Shown here in pieces: positions 9,031 to 17,563 of a DNA stretch of 64,000 nucleotides. The stretch is from Hyphomicrobiaceae bacterium (GTDB lineage: Bacteria; Pseudomonadota; Alphaproteobacteria; Rhizobiales; Hyphomicrobiaceae), in contig JACKJI010000004.1 of the NCBI GenBank assembly GCA_020638035.1, positions 62,001 to 126,000 of the forward strand, written 5' to 3'. How positions within the stretch are numbered: position 1 is the first letter of the stretch; the number at the start of each line of letters is the position of its first letter. The translations under genes were made by a program, and so were the position numbers. The notes under the pieces are model-generated. The model was given only the letters and a program-made list of their open reading frames with translations. It had not been told where the DNA came from and ran no database searches.

Positions 9031-10101
9031 ATGGTAGCTAACGCCCACGCATCCCATTCGACGTCATCGCCATATCGGCGGTTTCTTGATCCTCTCAAGG
9101 GGAAGGAGCTGACACCTCCGCCAATCTGGCTGATGCGTCAGGCAGGGCGCTATCTGCCGGAATACCGAGCTACGCGAGAGCAGGCCGGGGGCTTTCTCGA
9201 TCTGTGCTACTCACCGCGCCTGGCGGCCGAGGTGACACTGCAGCCGATCCGGCGCTATGGTTTCGATGCAGCCATTCTGTTTGCCGACATCCTGATCGTT
9301 CCAGACGCGCTCGGGCAAAGCGTGCGGTTCGAGGTCGGAGAGGGGCCACGCCTCGATCCAATCACCACGGAAAAGGAGCTGGCGCGGCTCAGGCCGGATG
9401 CGACGGGAAAGAAATTCGCAATCATCTGTGAGACCGTGCAGCGGCTGCGGCAGGATTTGCCGGCGGAGACGGCGCTCATCGGGTTTTGTGGAGCGCCTTG
9501 GACCGTCGCGACCTACATGGTTGGAGGACAGGGTTCAACTGACCAGGCGGATGCGCGGTCCTGGGCGTATCGGGATCCCGATGGCTTCCAGAAACTCATC
9601 GACATGTTGGTCGAGGTCTCGGTTGACTATCTTTCCGGACAGGTGAAGGCCGGCGCCGATGCTTTGCAGATCTTTGACAGCTGGGCTGGATCGCTACCGG
9701 ACAACGAGTTTGCGCGGTGGGTGATCGACCCGACCCGGGCGATGGTCGAGGCCTTGAAAGCTCGGCATCCGGAAATCCCGATCATCGGTTTTCCGCGCGG
9801 GGCTGGTGCGTCTACGGCGGAGTTTGTGACGGCGACGGGAGTTGACGGGGTGAGCTGCGACACAGCAATGCCGTTGTGCGCCATGCGCGAACTCGCTGAA
9901 CTTGATGTGGCGGTCCAAGGCAATCTTGACCCACTGCTGCTGGTGGCGGGTGGAGAGGCACTCGATCGCCGGGTTGATGAGATCCTGGCGGCAATGAAGG
10001 GTCGCCGGCATATATTCAACCTGGGTCACGGCATTACGCCGCCGACGCCGCCGGAGAATGTCGCGCGATTGGTTGAACGCGTGCGTGGCGGGGCAGGCTG
10101 A
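9031..10101 (+). CDS. hemE: uroporphyrinogen decarboxylase
   Basis: 356 aa, the usual family length. Both signatures are present: PPIWLMRQAGRYLPEYR at residues about 30-46, whose arginines bind the substrate propionates, and GFCGAPWTVATYMVGG near residue 151. The cytosolic enzyme removes four acetate carboxyls from uroporphyrinogen III to give coproporphyrinogen III in haem synthesis. It is the first rightward gene after the oriC candidate. In related genomes the next gene is often another haem gene; here a sulfotransferase gene intervenes before hemJ. Confidence 0.96.
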   Translation: MVANAHASHSTSSPYRRFLDPLKGKELTPPPIWLMRQAGRYLPEYRATREQAGGFLDLCYSPRLAAEVTLQPIRRYGFDAAILFADILIVPDALGQSVRFEVGEGPRLDPITTEKELARLRPDATGKKFAIICETVQRLRQDLPAETALIGFCGAPWTVATYMVGGQGSTDQADARSWAYRDPDGFQKLIDMLVEVSVDYLSGQVKAGADALQIFDSWAGSLPDNEFARWVIDPTRAMVEALKARHPEIPIIGFPRGAGASTAEFVTATGVDGVSCDTAMPLCAMRELAELDVAVQGNLDPLLLVAGGEALDRRVDEILAAMKGRRHIFNLGHGITPPTPPENVARLVERVRGGAG

Positions 10102-10116
10102 TCGGGTAGCAAAACC

Positions 10117-10857
10117 ATGGCAACTCCGGATTTGGGCGACATCAAGATTTTCGGGCTCGGCCTGCAGAAGACCGGTCTGACGAGCCTGCTGCGGCTGCTC
10201 CAGAAATGCGGGCTTAATGCGCGCGGCACCAACCTCAAGATCCGCCGCCAGTTTGCGCGGCGGGGCGACTATCAAGGTGTGCTCGACTACTACGACAGTG
10301 CCCAGATGTTCTGCGATTGGCCGACACCGCTCATGTACAAGGCGGCGTTCGCGAAATACGGTCCGCGCGCACGCTTCATTCTTACCGTGCGCAAGGATGC
10401 CGATACGTGGTTTGACAGCCTGAAGCGGCACAACCGCTATGCGCACCCCATTCTCAACAAGCATCGGTGGGTATTCGGGCGCTACTACCCGCATGGGTTC
10501 GATGCCGAGCACAAGGCCTACTACGAGCGGCACAACCGCGAGGTGCAGGAATTTTTCGAAGCGCGCGGTGCGAGCGATCAGCTGCTCGTCATCCGGGTCG
10601 ACGATCCTGAATCCATCGGCAAGCTCGCAGCATTCCTCGGCATCCAAATCCCATTCGAGACGTTTCCGCGGGAGAATGTGTCGGCTGGGAATCGCAGGGA
10701 TATCGGCAGCATCTTCAAGTGGAACTATAACAAGCTCGCTTTGCCTCTCTACGAGCGCGTCGCTCCGCGCCTGTCACGTGGGCCTGTGCGCCAACTTGTG
10801 CCGATCGAGGTGGAGGTCGACTCGAACGGCGTACTGCGCCCCGCGGTAAAGCGGTGA
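10117..10857 (+). CDS. sulfotransferase family protein
   Basis: 246 aa. The N-terminal FGLGLQKTGLTSLLRLL is the 5'-phosphosulfate-binding loop of PAPS-dependent sulfotransferases (canonical core KTGTTSL), and ARFILTVRKDADTWFDSL near residue 87 is the 3'-phosphate-binding region with conserved Arg and Ser/Asp context. This type is related to cytosolic eukaryotic-like and P-loop sulfotransferases; the acceptor is unknown. It begins 15 bases after hemE, so it may be co-transcribed. It is an accessory gene placed within an otherwise conserved hem cluster. It is complete, without a visible signal peptide. Confidence 0.8.
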   Translation: MATPDLGDIKIFGLGLQKTGLTSLLRLLQKCGLNARGTNLKIRRQFARRGDYQGVLDYYDSAQMFCDWPTPLMYKAAFAKYGPRARFILTVRKDADTWFDSLKRHNRYAHPILNKHRWVFGRYYPHGFDAEHKAYYERHNREVQEFFEARGASDQLLVIRVDDPESIGKLAAFLGIQIPFETFPRENVSAGNRRDIGSIFKWNYNKLALPLYERVAPRLSRGPVRQLVPIEVEVDSNGVLRPAVKR

Positions 10858-10998
10858 TGGATCTGATGTGGCCACTCGCTGCCGGGCGCCGATTGCCGCC
10901 CCCGGTGAGGTATCTGCCCAAGTCGGGCAGGCACACTCGCGGGCTTATCGGTAGACGGCGATCGACCCACCACGCCAGCTGCCACCGGAACGGATGCG

Positions 10999-11556
10999 AT
11001 GCCGACTGACTCGAACCTACCGCAACCGGCTCAGACTTCTTCCGAGCCGGCCTCTCCCGCCAAGCGCGCGGCAGTAGCGCTCGCTGTCACCGTGGCGGCA
11101 ACAGCCGGAGCAATGCTAGCTCTCGGTGATGCCGCTTATTTGTGGGTGAAGTCCGTCCACGTCATCGCCATCATCTCCTGGATGGCCGGTATGTTGTATC
11201 TGCCGCGACTTTTCATCTACCACTGCGAGGCTGAAACCGGCTCCAAGCAGTCTGAGACTTTCAAGGTGATGGAGCGGCGGCTTTTGCAGATCATTATCAA
11301 TCCGGCGATGATTGTCGCCTGGGTGCTGGGCCTGTGGCTCGGCTGGAAAGCCGGCTTCTTCTCGGATGGTTGGTTCCACGCAAAGCTCGCCCTGGCGCTG
11401 GCACTGTCCGGCGTGCACGGTTATTTCTCCGCCGCCGTGCGAGCGTTCGCGGAGGACCGCAACACGAAGCCGCCGCGCCACTGGCGGATCGTCAACGAGG
11501 TGCCGACACTGCTGATGATCGGGATCGTCGTTCTGGTGATCGTCAAACCGTTCTGA
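10999..11556 (+). CDS. hemJ: protoporphyrinogen oxidase HemJ
   Basis: 185 aa. Four hydrophobic helices follow a Pro/Ser/Ala-rich N-terminus and an extra hydrophobic stretch (about residues 20-40). The conserved VKSVHVIAIISWMAGMLYLP segment near residue 50 holds the invariant His and is followed by LPRLFIYH; RLLQIIINPAM is the next family block. HemJ is the oxygen-independent-type membrane enzyme that oxidises protoporphyrinogen IX to protoporphyrin IX in most alphaproteobacteria. At 185 aa it is longer than the roughly 150 aa typical form, so the true start could be further in. Confidence 0.88.
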   Translation: MPTDSNLPQPAQTSSEPASPAKRAAVALAVTVAATAGAMLALGDAAYLWVKSVHVIAIISWMAGMLYLPRLFIYHCEAETGSKQSETFKVMERRLLQIIINPAMIVAWVLGLWLGWKAGFFSDGWFHAKLALALALSGVHGYFSAAVRAFAEDRNTKPPRHWRIVNEVPTLLMIGIVVLVIVKPF

Positions 11557-11717
11557 CCGCGCGGCAATTGTTCGCTGGCGCAATCGGAAGTTACTTCCGC
11601 GGACGTTGTCGGTCTGCTATAGGATGCATCATCCCATTGCGACTCGTGGTCTCTCCGGCCTGAGTTCCGCCTGTGCTTCAAGAGGTAGCCCGGCGGAGAG
11701 GGATGCGTGGCAGATGT

Positions 11718-11806
11718 CCCGCCTCATTGATCCCAGATCCCACCCCATAGACGACCGGCCTGGCCCAGCCTCTTTCCCACCTTGCCTCAGACGCCGTCGT
11801 CCCGCG
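11718..11806 (+). promoter_or_regulatory. C-rich, G-poor rho leader (possible rut site)
   Basis: In the 69 bases from 11721 I count about 32 C and 11 G, a bubble of cytosine excess just upstream of the rho start codon at 11818. Rho loads on such unstructured C-rich RNA, and rho is known to be autoregulated by premature Rho-dependent termination in several bacteria. The role here is inferred from composition only. Confidence 0.4.
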
Positions 11807-11817
11807 GAGTTCCGCCC

Positions 11818-13083
11818 ATGAAAGAAGTTATGCTCGAGGACCTGAAGCGTAAGTCCCCGACTGAATTGCTCAGCTTTGCAGAAGAGGTCGGCGTCGAGAA
11901 CGCCTCGACCATGCGCAAGCAGGAGCTGATGTTCGCCTCGCTCAAGCAGCTTGCTGCCCAGGATATCGAGATCGTCGGTACTGGCGTTGTCGAGGTCCTG
12001 CAGGATGGTTTCGGCTTCCTGCGTTCGCCCGACGCCAACTACCTCGCTGGTCCTGACGACATCTACGTTTCCCCCTCGCAGATCCGGAGGTTCGCATTGC
12101 GGACCGGCGATACCGTTGAGGGTCATATCCGCAGCCCCAAGGACGGGGAGCGTTATTTCGCGCTGCTGAAGGTCTCGAAGATCAACTTCGAGGACCCGGA
12201 GGCGACGAAGCACAAGGTCCACTTCGACAACCTGACGCCGCTCTACCCGACCAAGTGGCTGAAGATGGAAATCGAGGATCCGACCATCAAGGATCTCTCC
12301 GCGCGCGTGATCGACATCGTCGCGCCGCTGGGAAAGGGCCAGCGCGGCCTGATCGTCGCGCCACCGCGCACCGGTAAGACGGTGCTCTTGCAGAACATCG
12401 CCCATGCGATCTCCGCCAATCATCCCGAGTGCTTCCTGATCGTGTTGCTCATCGACGAGCGCCCGGAAGAGGTCACCGACATGCAGCGCTCGGTCAACGG
12501 CGAGGTGATCTCCTCGACATTCGACGAGCCGCCGTCACGGCACGTGCAGGTTTCCGAGATGGTGATCGAGAAAGCGAAGCGGCTCGTGGAGCACAAGCGC
12601 GACGTCGTCATCCTGCTCGATTCCATCACGCGTCTTGGCCGCGCCTACAACACCGTCGTGCCGTCCTCCGGCAAGGTGCTGACCGGCGGCGTCGACTCCA
12701 ACGCCCTGCAACGGCCGAAGCGGTTCTTTGGCGCCGCCCGCAACATCGAGGAGGGCGGGTCGCTCACGATCATTGCCACGGCGCTGATCGACACCGGAAG
12801 CCGTATGGACGAAGTCATCTTCGAGGAATTCAAGGGCACCGGTAACTCGGAAATCATCCTCGACCGCAAGGTCTCCGACAAACGCGTCTTCCCGGCGATC
12901 GACGTCGCCCGGTCGGGCACCCGCAAGGAGGACCTGCTCGTACCGAAGGACCAGCTCAAGAAGGTCTACGTGCTCCGCCGCATCCTCAACCCGATGGGCA
13001 CCATGGATGCGATCGAGTTCCTGATCGACAAGTTGAAGTCGACCAAGACGAACTCGGAGTTCTTCTCATCGATGAACACCTGA
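11818..13083 (+). CDS. rho: transcription termination factor Rho
   Basis: 421 aa from the ATG at 11818, giving the N-terminus MKEVMLEDLKRKSPTELLSF typical of alphaproteobacterial Rho; an in-frame reading frame begins 12 codons earlier. Order: N-terminal helix bundle, cold-shock-like RNA-binding domain (DGFGFLRSPDANYLAGPDDI near residue 62), then the RecA-type ATPase with Walker A APPRTGKTVLLQ and Walker B LLIDERPEEV. The hexameric helicase terminates transcription. It is preceded by a C-rich leader and followed by an intrinsic terminator. Confidence 0.97.
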   Translation: MKEVMLEDLKRKSPTELLSFAEEVGVENASTMRKQELMFASLKQLAAQDIEIVGTGVVEVLQDGFGFLRSPDANYLAGPDDIYVSPSQIRRFALRTGDTVEGHIRSPKDGERYFALLKVSKINFEDPEATKHKVHFDNLTPLYPTKWLKMEIEDPTIKDLSARVIDIVAPLGKGQRGLIVAPPRTGKTVLLQNIAHAISANHPECFLIVLLIDERPEEVTDMQRSVNGEVISSTFDEPPSRHVQVSEMVIEKAKRLVEHKRDVVILLDSITRLGRAYNTVVPSSGKVLTGGVDSNALQRPKRFFGAARNIEEGGSLTIIATALIDTGSRMDEVIFEEFKGTGNSEIILDRKVSDKRVFPAIDVARSGTRKEDLLVPKDQLKKVYVLRRILNPMGTMDAIEFLIDKLKSTKTNSEFFSSMNT

Positions 13084-13092
13084 GACTGGACA

Positions 13093-13128
13093 AAGAAGGG
13101 GCGGCGTACCGCCCCTTCTTCATTTGTG
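13093..13128 (+). terminator. intrinsic terminator after rho
   Basis: A perfect 12-base stem (13093-13104 with 13109-13120, AAGAAGGGGCGG) closes a four-base loop and runs into CTTCTTCATTT. It lies nine bases after the rho stop codon and separates rho from mnmE. Confidence 0.85.
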
Positions 13129-13252
13129 GCACACCGCGCACAAGTTGATGGGTGATCTATCCGGCACTGGTCGTGTCCGCGACCTGGTTCTTCACCATTG
13201 ATTGCGCTTGAGAGGTATGGTCGACGTCTCGGCTGAAATCTGCGGAGCCGGC

Positions 13253-14605
13253 ATGACGCAAAAGACCTCTGAGCAAGCCACCATTTTCGCCCTCTCCTCC
13301 GCGCCTGGCCGGGCCGGTGTCGCCGTCGTCCGCATCTCCGGACCTAATGCCGGCATGGCTCTCAATGTCATGACGCCAAAGCGCCCCAAGCCGCGCGCGG
13401 CTGGAGGGCGGAAGATCCTGCATCCCACGACCGGTGAGGTCCTCGATCGCGGCATCGTCCTGTGGTTTCCAGGGCCGCGGAGCTTCACGGGCGAGGATGC
13501 CGCAGAACTACACCTGCACGGTTCGATTGCTGTCGTGCGGGCGGTGTTGTCGGCACTGGCGCTGCTGCCTGGATACCGGCCAGCCGAGCCGGGCGAGTTC
13601 GCGCGGCGCGCATTCCTGAATGGCAAGCTCGATCTCACTCAGGCTGAGGGGCTCGCAGACCTGATTGACGCTGAGACCGAGGCGCAGCGGCGCCAGGCGC
13701 TGGCCCAGGCGCAAGGGGCCTTGTCGGCGCTCTACGGGAGCTGGCGGCAAACGCTGATCGAGGCGGCAGCCCTGGTCGAGGCCTCGATCGATTTCACCGA
13801 CGAGGCCGATGTGGCCTCGGATGCCTTCGCTCAGGGGCGGACACTCGTTGTGGAGCTGGCGCGACAGATCCGCCGTCATCTGGAGGACAATCACCGCGGA
13901 GAGATCCTCCGCTCCGGGTTCCGGGTGGTGCTCGCTGGGCCGCCGAATGTCGGCAAGTCCAGCCTGCTTAATGCTCTGGCGCGGCGGGATGCGGCGATCG
14001 TCTCGGAGGAGGCAGGGACGACCCGGGACGTGATCGAGGTACGGCTCGACCTGGGTGGGCTGCCGGTCATCGTCTCCGACACCGCCGGCATCCGTGAAAC
14101 CACGGCGTCTGTTGAGATGGAGGGTATCCGCCGCTCGATGGCCCGGGCTGAGGAGGCAGACCTCGTCATCTGGCTCACCGATATCCACGCGCCCGAGCCG
14201 GCGCTGCCGAAGGCGCTGCGGGCAATGGCGGATCGGACCTTGCTGGTGGTGAACAAGACCGACTTGGCGCCGGATGCTGGCCAGCCTGTTCTACCTGACG
14301 ACATGATCGCCATCTCGGTGCATACGGGGGCAGGGCTCGATCTGCTGTCGAAACGACTGGAACAGATCGCGGCTGAGCGCATTGCGCCACGAGAGGCACC
14401 GGCATTGACCCAGGAACGGCACAGGAGGCTGTTGGAGCAGGCTCTGGAGGATCTCTCATCCTTCCTCTCTGGTGATCCCAATCAGACGGAGCTTCGCGCA
14501 GAGGACCTCCGGCGGGTTGCAATGGCCCTTGGCAAGATCACGGGACGCATCGATGTCGAGGAGGTGCTCGACCACGTGTTCGGCCGTTTCTGCATCGGGA
14601 AATGA
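13253..14605 (+). CDS. mnmE: tRNA uridine-5-carboxymethylaminomethyl modification GTPase MnmE
   Basis: 450 aa from ATG 13253 (an in-frame extension reaches 13202 but lacks homology). N-terminal tetrahydrofolate-binding domain begins TIFALSSAPGRAGVAVVRIS. The inserted G domain has G1 GPPNVGKSSLLNAL, G3 DTAGIRE and G4 NKTD. The protein ends FCIGK, the invariant C-terminal CxGK motif. With MnmG it installs the 5-carboxymethylaminomethyl group on wobble U34. MnmG follows at 14870, the classic origin-proximal trmE-gidA-gidB-parAB order. Confidence 0.97.
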   Translation: MTQKTSEQATIFALSSAPGRAGVAVVRISGPNAGMALNVMTPKRPKPRAAGGRKILHPTTGEVLDRGIVLWFPGPRSFTGEDAAELHLHGSIAVVRAVLSALALLPGYRPAEPGEFARRAFLNGKLDLTQAEGLADLIDAETEAQRRQALAQAQGALSALYGSWRQTLIEAAALVEASIDFTDEADVASDAFAQGRTLVVELARQIRRHLEDNHRGEILRSGFRVVLAGPPNVGKSSLLNALARRDAAIVSEEAGTTRDVIEVRLDLGGLPVIVSDTAGIRETTASVEMEGIRRSMARAEEADLVIWLTDIHAPEPALPKALRAMADRTLLVVNKTDLAPDAGQPVLPDDMIAISVHTGAGLDLLSKRLEQIAAERIAPREAPALTQERHRRLLEQALEDLSSFLSGDPNQTELRAEDLRRVAMALGKITGRIDVEEVLDHVFGRFCIGK

Positions 14606-14667
14606 GACTTGCCCCGAACCCCCATCAAACCGTGGCTCAGCGCGCCGAGGGCTGGGCATGATCGACG

Positions 14668-14683
14668 TGTTTCACGTGAATCA
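14668..14683. other. parS: parS site 1
   Basis: TGTTTCACGTGAATCA matches the near-universal parS palindrome TGTTTCACGTGAAACA at 15 of 16 positions. It lies between mnmE and mnmG, about 3 kb before parA. ParB is expected to bind here and spread. Confidence 0.85.
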
Positions 14684-14724
14684 TCAAGTTGTTGCACCAA
14701 CTTTGATGTGCAACTTTGTGTCGG

Positions 14725-14740
14725 TGATTCACGTGAAACA
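14725..14740. other. parS: parS site 2
   Basis: TGATTCACGTGAAACA matches the parS consensus at 15 of 16 positions. It lies 57 bases from site 1, start to start. Confidence 0.85.
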
Positions 14741-14772
14741 TAGCGACTGCTCGCTTGTGGTGTAGCGACCTG

Positions 14773-14788
14773 CATTTCACGTGAAACA
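14773..14788. other. parS: parS site 3
   Basis: CATTTCACGTGAAACA matches the consensus at 14 of 16 positions and keeps the full TTTCACGTGAAA core. It lies 48 bases from site 2 and about 80 bases before the mnmG start. Confidence 0.85.
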
Positions 14789-14869
14789 TCTTTGACCACG
14801 GCTGGTCGTGTCGGTATGGTCCGCGCCGAAGCGACAGACTTTGTTTTCGGCTTTCTCTCTGGATAGGCA

Positions 14870-16774
14870 ATGCAACAACCGGCCTTCGACGTCATCGTTG
14901 TCGGCGGCGGCCATGCAGGCTGTGAGGCTGCTGCGGCGGCTGCACGAGTCGGTGCGCGCACGGCGCTGGTGACCCATGACCGGGCAACGATCGGTGAGAT
15001 GTCCTGCAATCCCGCCATCGGTGGGCTCGGCAAGGGACATCTGGTTCGCGAGATCGATGCGCTCGACGGCTTGATGGGGCGGGTCGCAGACGCGGCTGGC
15101 ATCCAGTTTCGGCTGCTAAACCGGTCTAAGGGGCCGGCCGTGCAGGGGCCAAGGACGCAGGCCGACCGAAAGCTTTACCGCAAGGCGATGCAGGCGGCCC
15201 TGGCGGCGCAGGAGCGCCTCGATGTGGTCGAGGGGGGCGTCGAAGATCTGCTACTCGACAACGGACGTGTTACCGGTGTCGTGCTTGGCGACGGACGCCG
15301 CCTGGCTGCGGCGGCGGTCGTGTTGACGACCGGCACGTTCCTCAACGGTCTCATTCACCTGGGGGAGACCCGCATTCCAGCGGGGCGTATGGGCGCGGCC
15401 CCGGCGTTGAAGCTTTCGGATCGTCTCTATGCGCTCGGGTTGACGATGGGGCGATTGAAGACCGGAACGCCGGCACGGTTGCTCAACAGCTCGATCGACT
15501 GGGCCAGCTTGGAAACGCAACCCGCCGACGATGATCCGGTGCCGTTTTCGTTTCTGACCTCGAGGATCGCCAATCCGCAAATCGCCTGCGGGATTACTAC
15601 GACGACTTCGGCGACCCATGAGATCATCCGGGCGAATCTCGCGCGTTCGCCGATGTACTCGGGGCAGATCACCAGTGTTGGACCACGCTATTGTCCATCG
15701 ATCGAAGACAAAGTCGTTCGGTTCGCGGACCGGGCGGGGCATCAGGTCTTTCTGGAACCTGAGGGGCTCGATGACGATACGGTCTATCCCAACGGCGTTT
15801 CGACCTCGTTGCCGCAAGAGGTTCAAGATGCCTTCTTGAGAACGATGCCGGGGCTGGAACGCGTGGTCATCAAGCGTCCCGGTTATGCGATCGAATACGA
15901 TTACGTCGACCCGAGGTCACTAACGCCAGGGTTGGAAGTGAAGATCTTGCCTGGGTTGTTTTTGGCGGGCCAGATCAACGGAACGACCGGTTACGAAGAA
16001 GCGGGAGCGCAAGGGCTGATTGCCGGCATTAATGCCGGGCTGACGGCTGGGTCGGCCGGGAGTGGGCAGGGCTTGCGGAGCGGGGATGCAGTGCCTTTTG
16101 CAGTGTCCCGCGCCGATGGGTACGTCGGGGTGATGATCGACGACCTGGTGACGCGCGGTGTGTCGGAGCCCTACCGGATGTTCACATCCCGGGCCGAATT
16201 CCGGCTGAAGCTCCGGGCGGACAATGCCGATCAGCGGCTGACGCCTTTGGGGTTGTCGGTCGGGTGCATCGGGCAGGAGCGGGCGCGGGCCTTTGCGTCG
16301 AAAGCCCGCGTGCTAAGCGACACGACGGAACGTCTGCGGACTTTGTCGATTTCGCCGAGCGAGGCTGGCCGGCATGGATTGGAGATCAATCGCGACGGGC
16401 GTCGACGGACGGCTTTCGAGCTGTTGTCGTATCCTGGTATTGATCTGGACCGACTAAGTGTCATTTGGCCCGAGATCCACGGGATCAGTCCTCGGATCAG
16501 GGCGCAAATCGAGATCGACGCCCGGTACGCGGCCTATGTCCAGCGGCAAGAGGAGGATGTTGCGATCCTCCGCCGCGATGAGGCGGAGATCATTCCAGCG
16601 GACTTCGACTATGAAAATCTGCCTGGGTTATCTAACGAGATCCGCCAAAAGCTCTCACGGCATCGTCCGGCGACATTGGCCCAAGCTGGGCGGATCGACG
16701 GTATCACTCCAGCTGCTCTGATGCTGGTGTTGGCGCACCTCAAGGCGGCGCGGCGCGATCGCAAGCGAGCGTGA
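14870..16774 (+). CDS. mnmG: tRNA uridine-5-carboxymethylaminomethyl modification enzyme MnmG
   Basis: 634 aa. N-terminal FAD-binding dinucleotide fold VVGGGHAGCEAAAAAARVG at residues about 9-27, and the family motif CNPAIGGLGKGHL near residue 45; the GidA-specific block ITTTTSATHEIIRANL lies near residue 243. The C-terminal domain contacts MnmE. The complex uses FAD, tetrahydrofolate and NADH to modify tRNA wobble uridines. It is flanked by parS sites 1-3 upstream and 4-5 downstream. Confidence 0.97.
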   Translation: MQQPAFDVIVVGGGHAGCEAAAAAARVGARTALVTHDRATIGEMSCNPAIGGLGKGHLVREIDALDGLMGRVADAAGIQFRLLNRSKGPAVQGPRTQADRKLYRKAMQAALAAQERLDVVEGGVEDLLLDNGRVTGVVLGDGRRLAAAAVVLTTGTFLNGLIHLGETRIPAGRMGAAPALKLSDRLYALGLTMGRLKTGTPARLLNSSIDWASLETQPADDDPVPFSFLTSRIANPQIACGITTTTSATHEIIRANLARSPMYSGQITSVGPRYCPSIEDKVVRFADRAGHQVFLEPEGLDDDTVYPNGVSTSLPQEVQDAFLRTMPGLERVVIKRPGYAIEYDYVDPRSLTPGLEVKILPGLFLAGQINGTTGYEEAGAQGLIAGINAGLTAGSAGSGQGLRSGDAVPFAVSRADGYVGVMIDDLVTRGVSEPYRMFTSRAEFRLKLRADNADQRLTPLGLSVGCIGQERARAFASKARVLSDTTERLRTLSISPSEAGRHGLEINRDGRRRTAFELLSYPGIDLDRLSVIWPEIHGISPRIRAQIEIDARYAAYVQRQEEDVAILRRDEAEIIPADFDYENLPGLSNEIRQKLSRHRPATLAQAGRIDGITPAALMLVLAHLKAARRDRKRA

Positions 16775-16878
16775 ACATCGAGGCTAGGTTATCGCCTGTC
16801 TCGCGAAAGATCTTGATGATGTTCGTCGGCGCTGGACCAGCATGCCGGGTCGTGATTCAGCTATGCGGTACAAGTCGA

Positions 16879-16894
16879 TGATTCACGTGAAACG
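16879..16894. other. parS: parS site 4
   Basis: TGATTCACGTGAAACG matches the parS consensus at 14 of 16 positions. It lies in the mnmG-rsmG gap, 12 bases before the rsmG start codon, where it may overlap the ribosome-binding region. Confidence 0.8.
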
Positions 16895-16905
16895 CCCGAG
16901 CACCG

Positions 16906-17559
16906 ATGACGCCCGATGAATTCCAAACCTTGTTTGATGTTTCACGTGAAACGTTGGGGCGATTGGAAACCTATGCCGCGCTGCTACGGCAATGGCAGAA
17001 GACCATAAATCTCGTCGCGCCGAAGACCCTCGACGATCTTTGGTTGCGCCACTTTGCAGACAGCGCCCAGCTCGTGCGGCTTGTTCCGACGTCGACCCGG
17101 CAGCTCGTAGATCTCGGTTCGGGGGGTGGGTTTCCCGGTTTGGTTTTGGCGATTCTGCTCGCAGAGCGGGAGCCGCCGGCTGCCCAACCTGTGAAAGTGT
17201 TGCTGATCGAGAGCGATCTTCGCAAATCCGCGTTCCTTCGTGAGGTCGCACGACAGACAAGGATCGCTGTGGACATCATGTCGTCGCGAATCGAAAGCAT
17301 CACGAATTCGGATAGTGTCGACTCAGCAGATGTGATCACGTCACGTGCTCTGGCGCCATTGCCGCGGCTGCTCGCGCTCTCTAGTCCGCTATGGGGACAA
17401 GATACGACGGGATTGTTCCTGAAGGGTCGGACGGCCGAGCAAGAGGTCGCCGAAGCCCATAGGGACTGGTCATTTGAATATGTGCTTGAGCCAAGCATGA
17501 CAGAGCGAGACGCGCGTATCGTCATGATCCGCAAGTTGAAGCGCAAGAAGGAGGGCTGA
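16906..17559 (+). CDS. rsmG: 16S rRNA (guanine527-N7)-methyltransferase RsmG
   Basis: 217 aa. SAM-binding motif I is DLGSGGGFPGLVLAI near residue 67; KTINLVAPKT near residue 31 is the N-terminal RsmG block. The enzyme methylates N7 of G527 in 16S rRNA; loss gives low-level streptomycin resistance. Codons 12-16 (V-S-R-E-T) are encoded by a parS site, so the N-terminal sequence is under dual constraint. The stop is four bases before the parA GTG start. Confidence 0.96.
   Translation: MTPDEFQTLFDVSRETLGRLETYAALLRQWQKTINLVAPKTLDDLWLRHFADSAQLVRLVPTSTRQLVDLGSGGGFPGLVLAILLAEREPPAAQPVKVLLIESDLRKSAFLREVARQTRIAVDIMSSRIESITNSDSVDSADVITSRALAPLPRLLALSSPLWGQDTTGLFLKGRTAEQEVAEAHRDWSFEYVLEPSMTERDARIVMIRKLKRKKEG
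16938..16953. other. parS: parS site 5, inside rsmG
   Basis: TGTTTCACGTGAAACG matches the consensus at 15 of 16 positions. It is within the rsmG reading frame, spanning the end of codon 11 through codon 16. Confidence 0.88.
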
Positions 17560-17563
17560 TCCC

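Noticed and set aside
9831..10647. Long minus-strand frame across hemE and the sulfotransferase gene
   Set aside because: Both plus-strand genes carry diagnostic motifs; the opposite frame has no family character.
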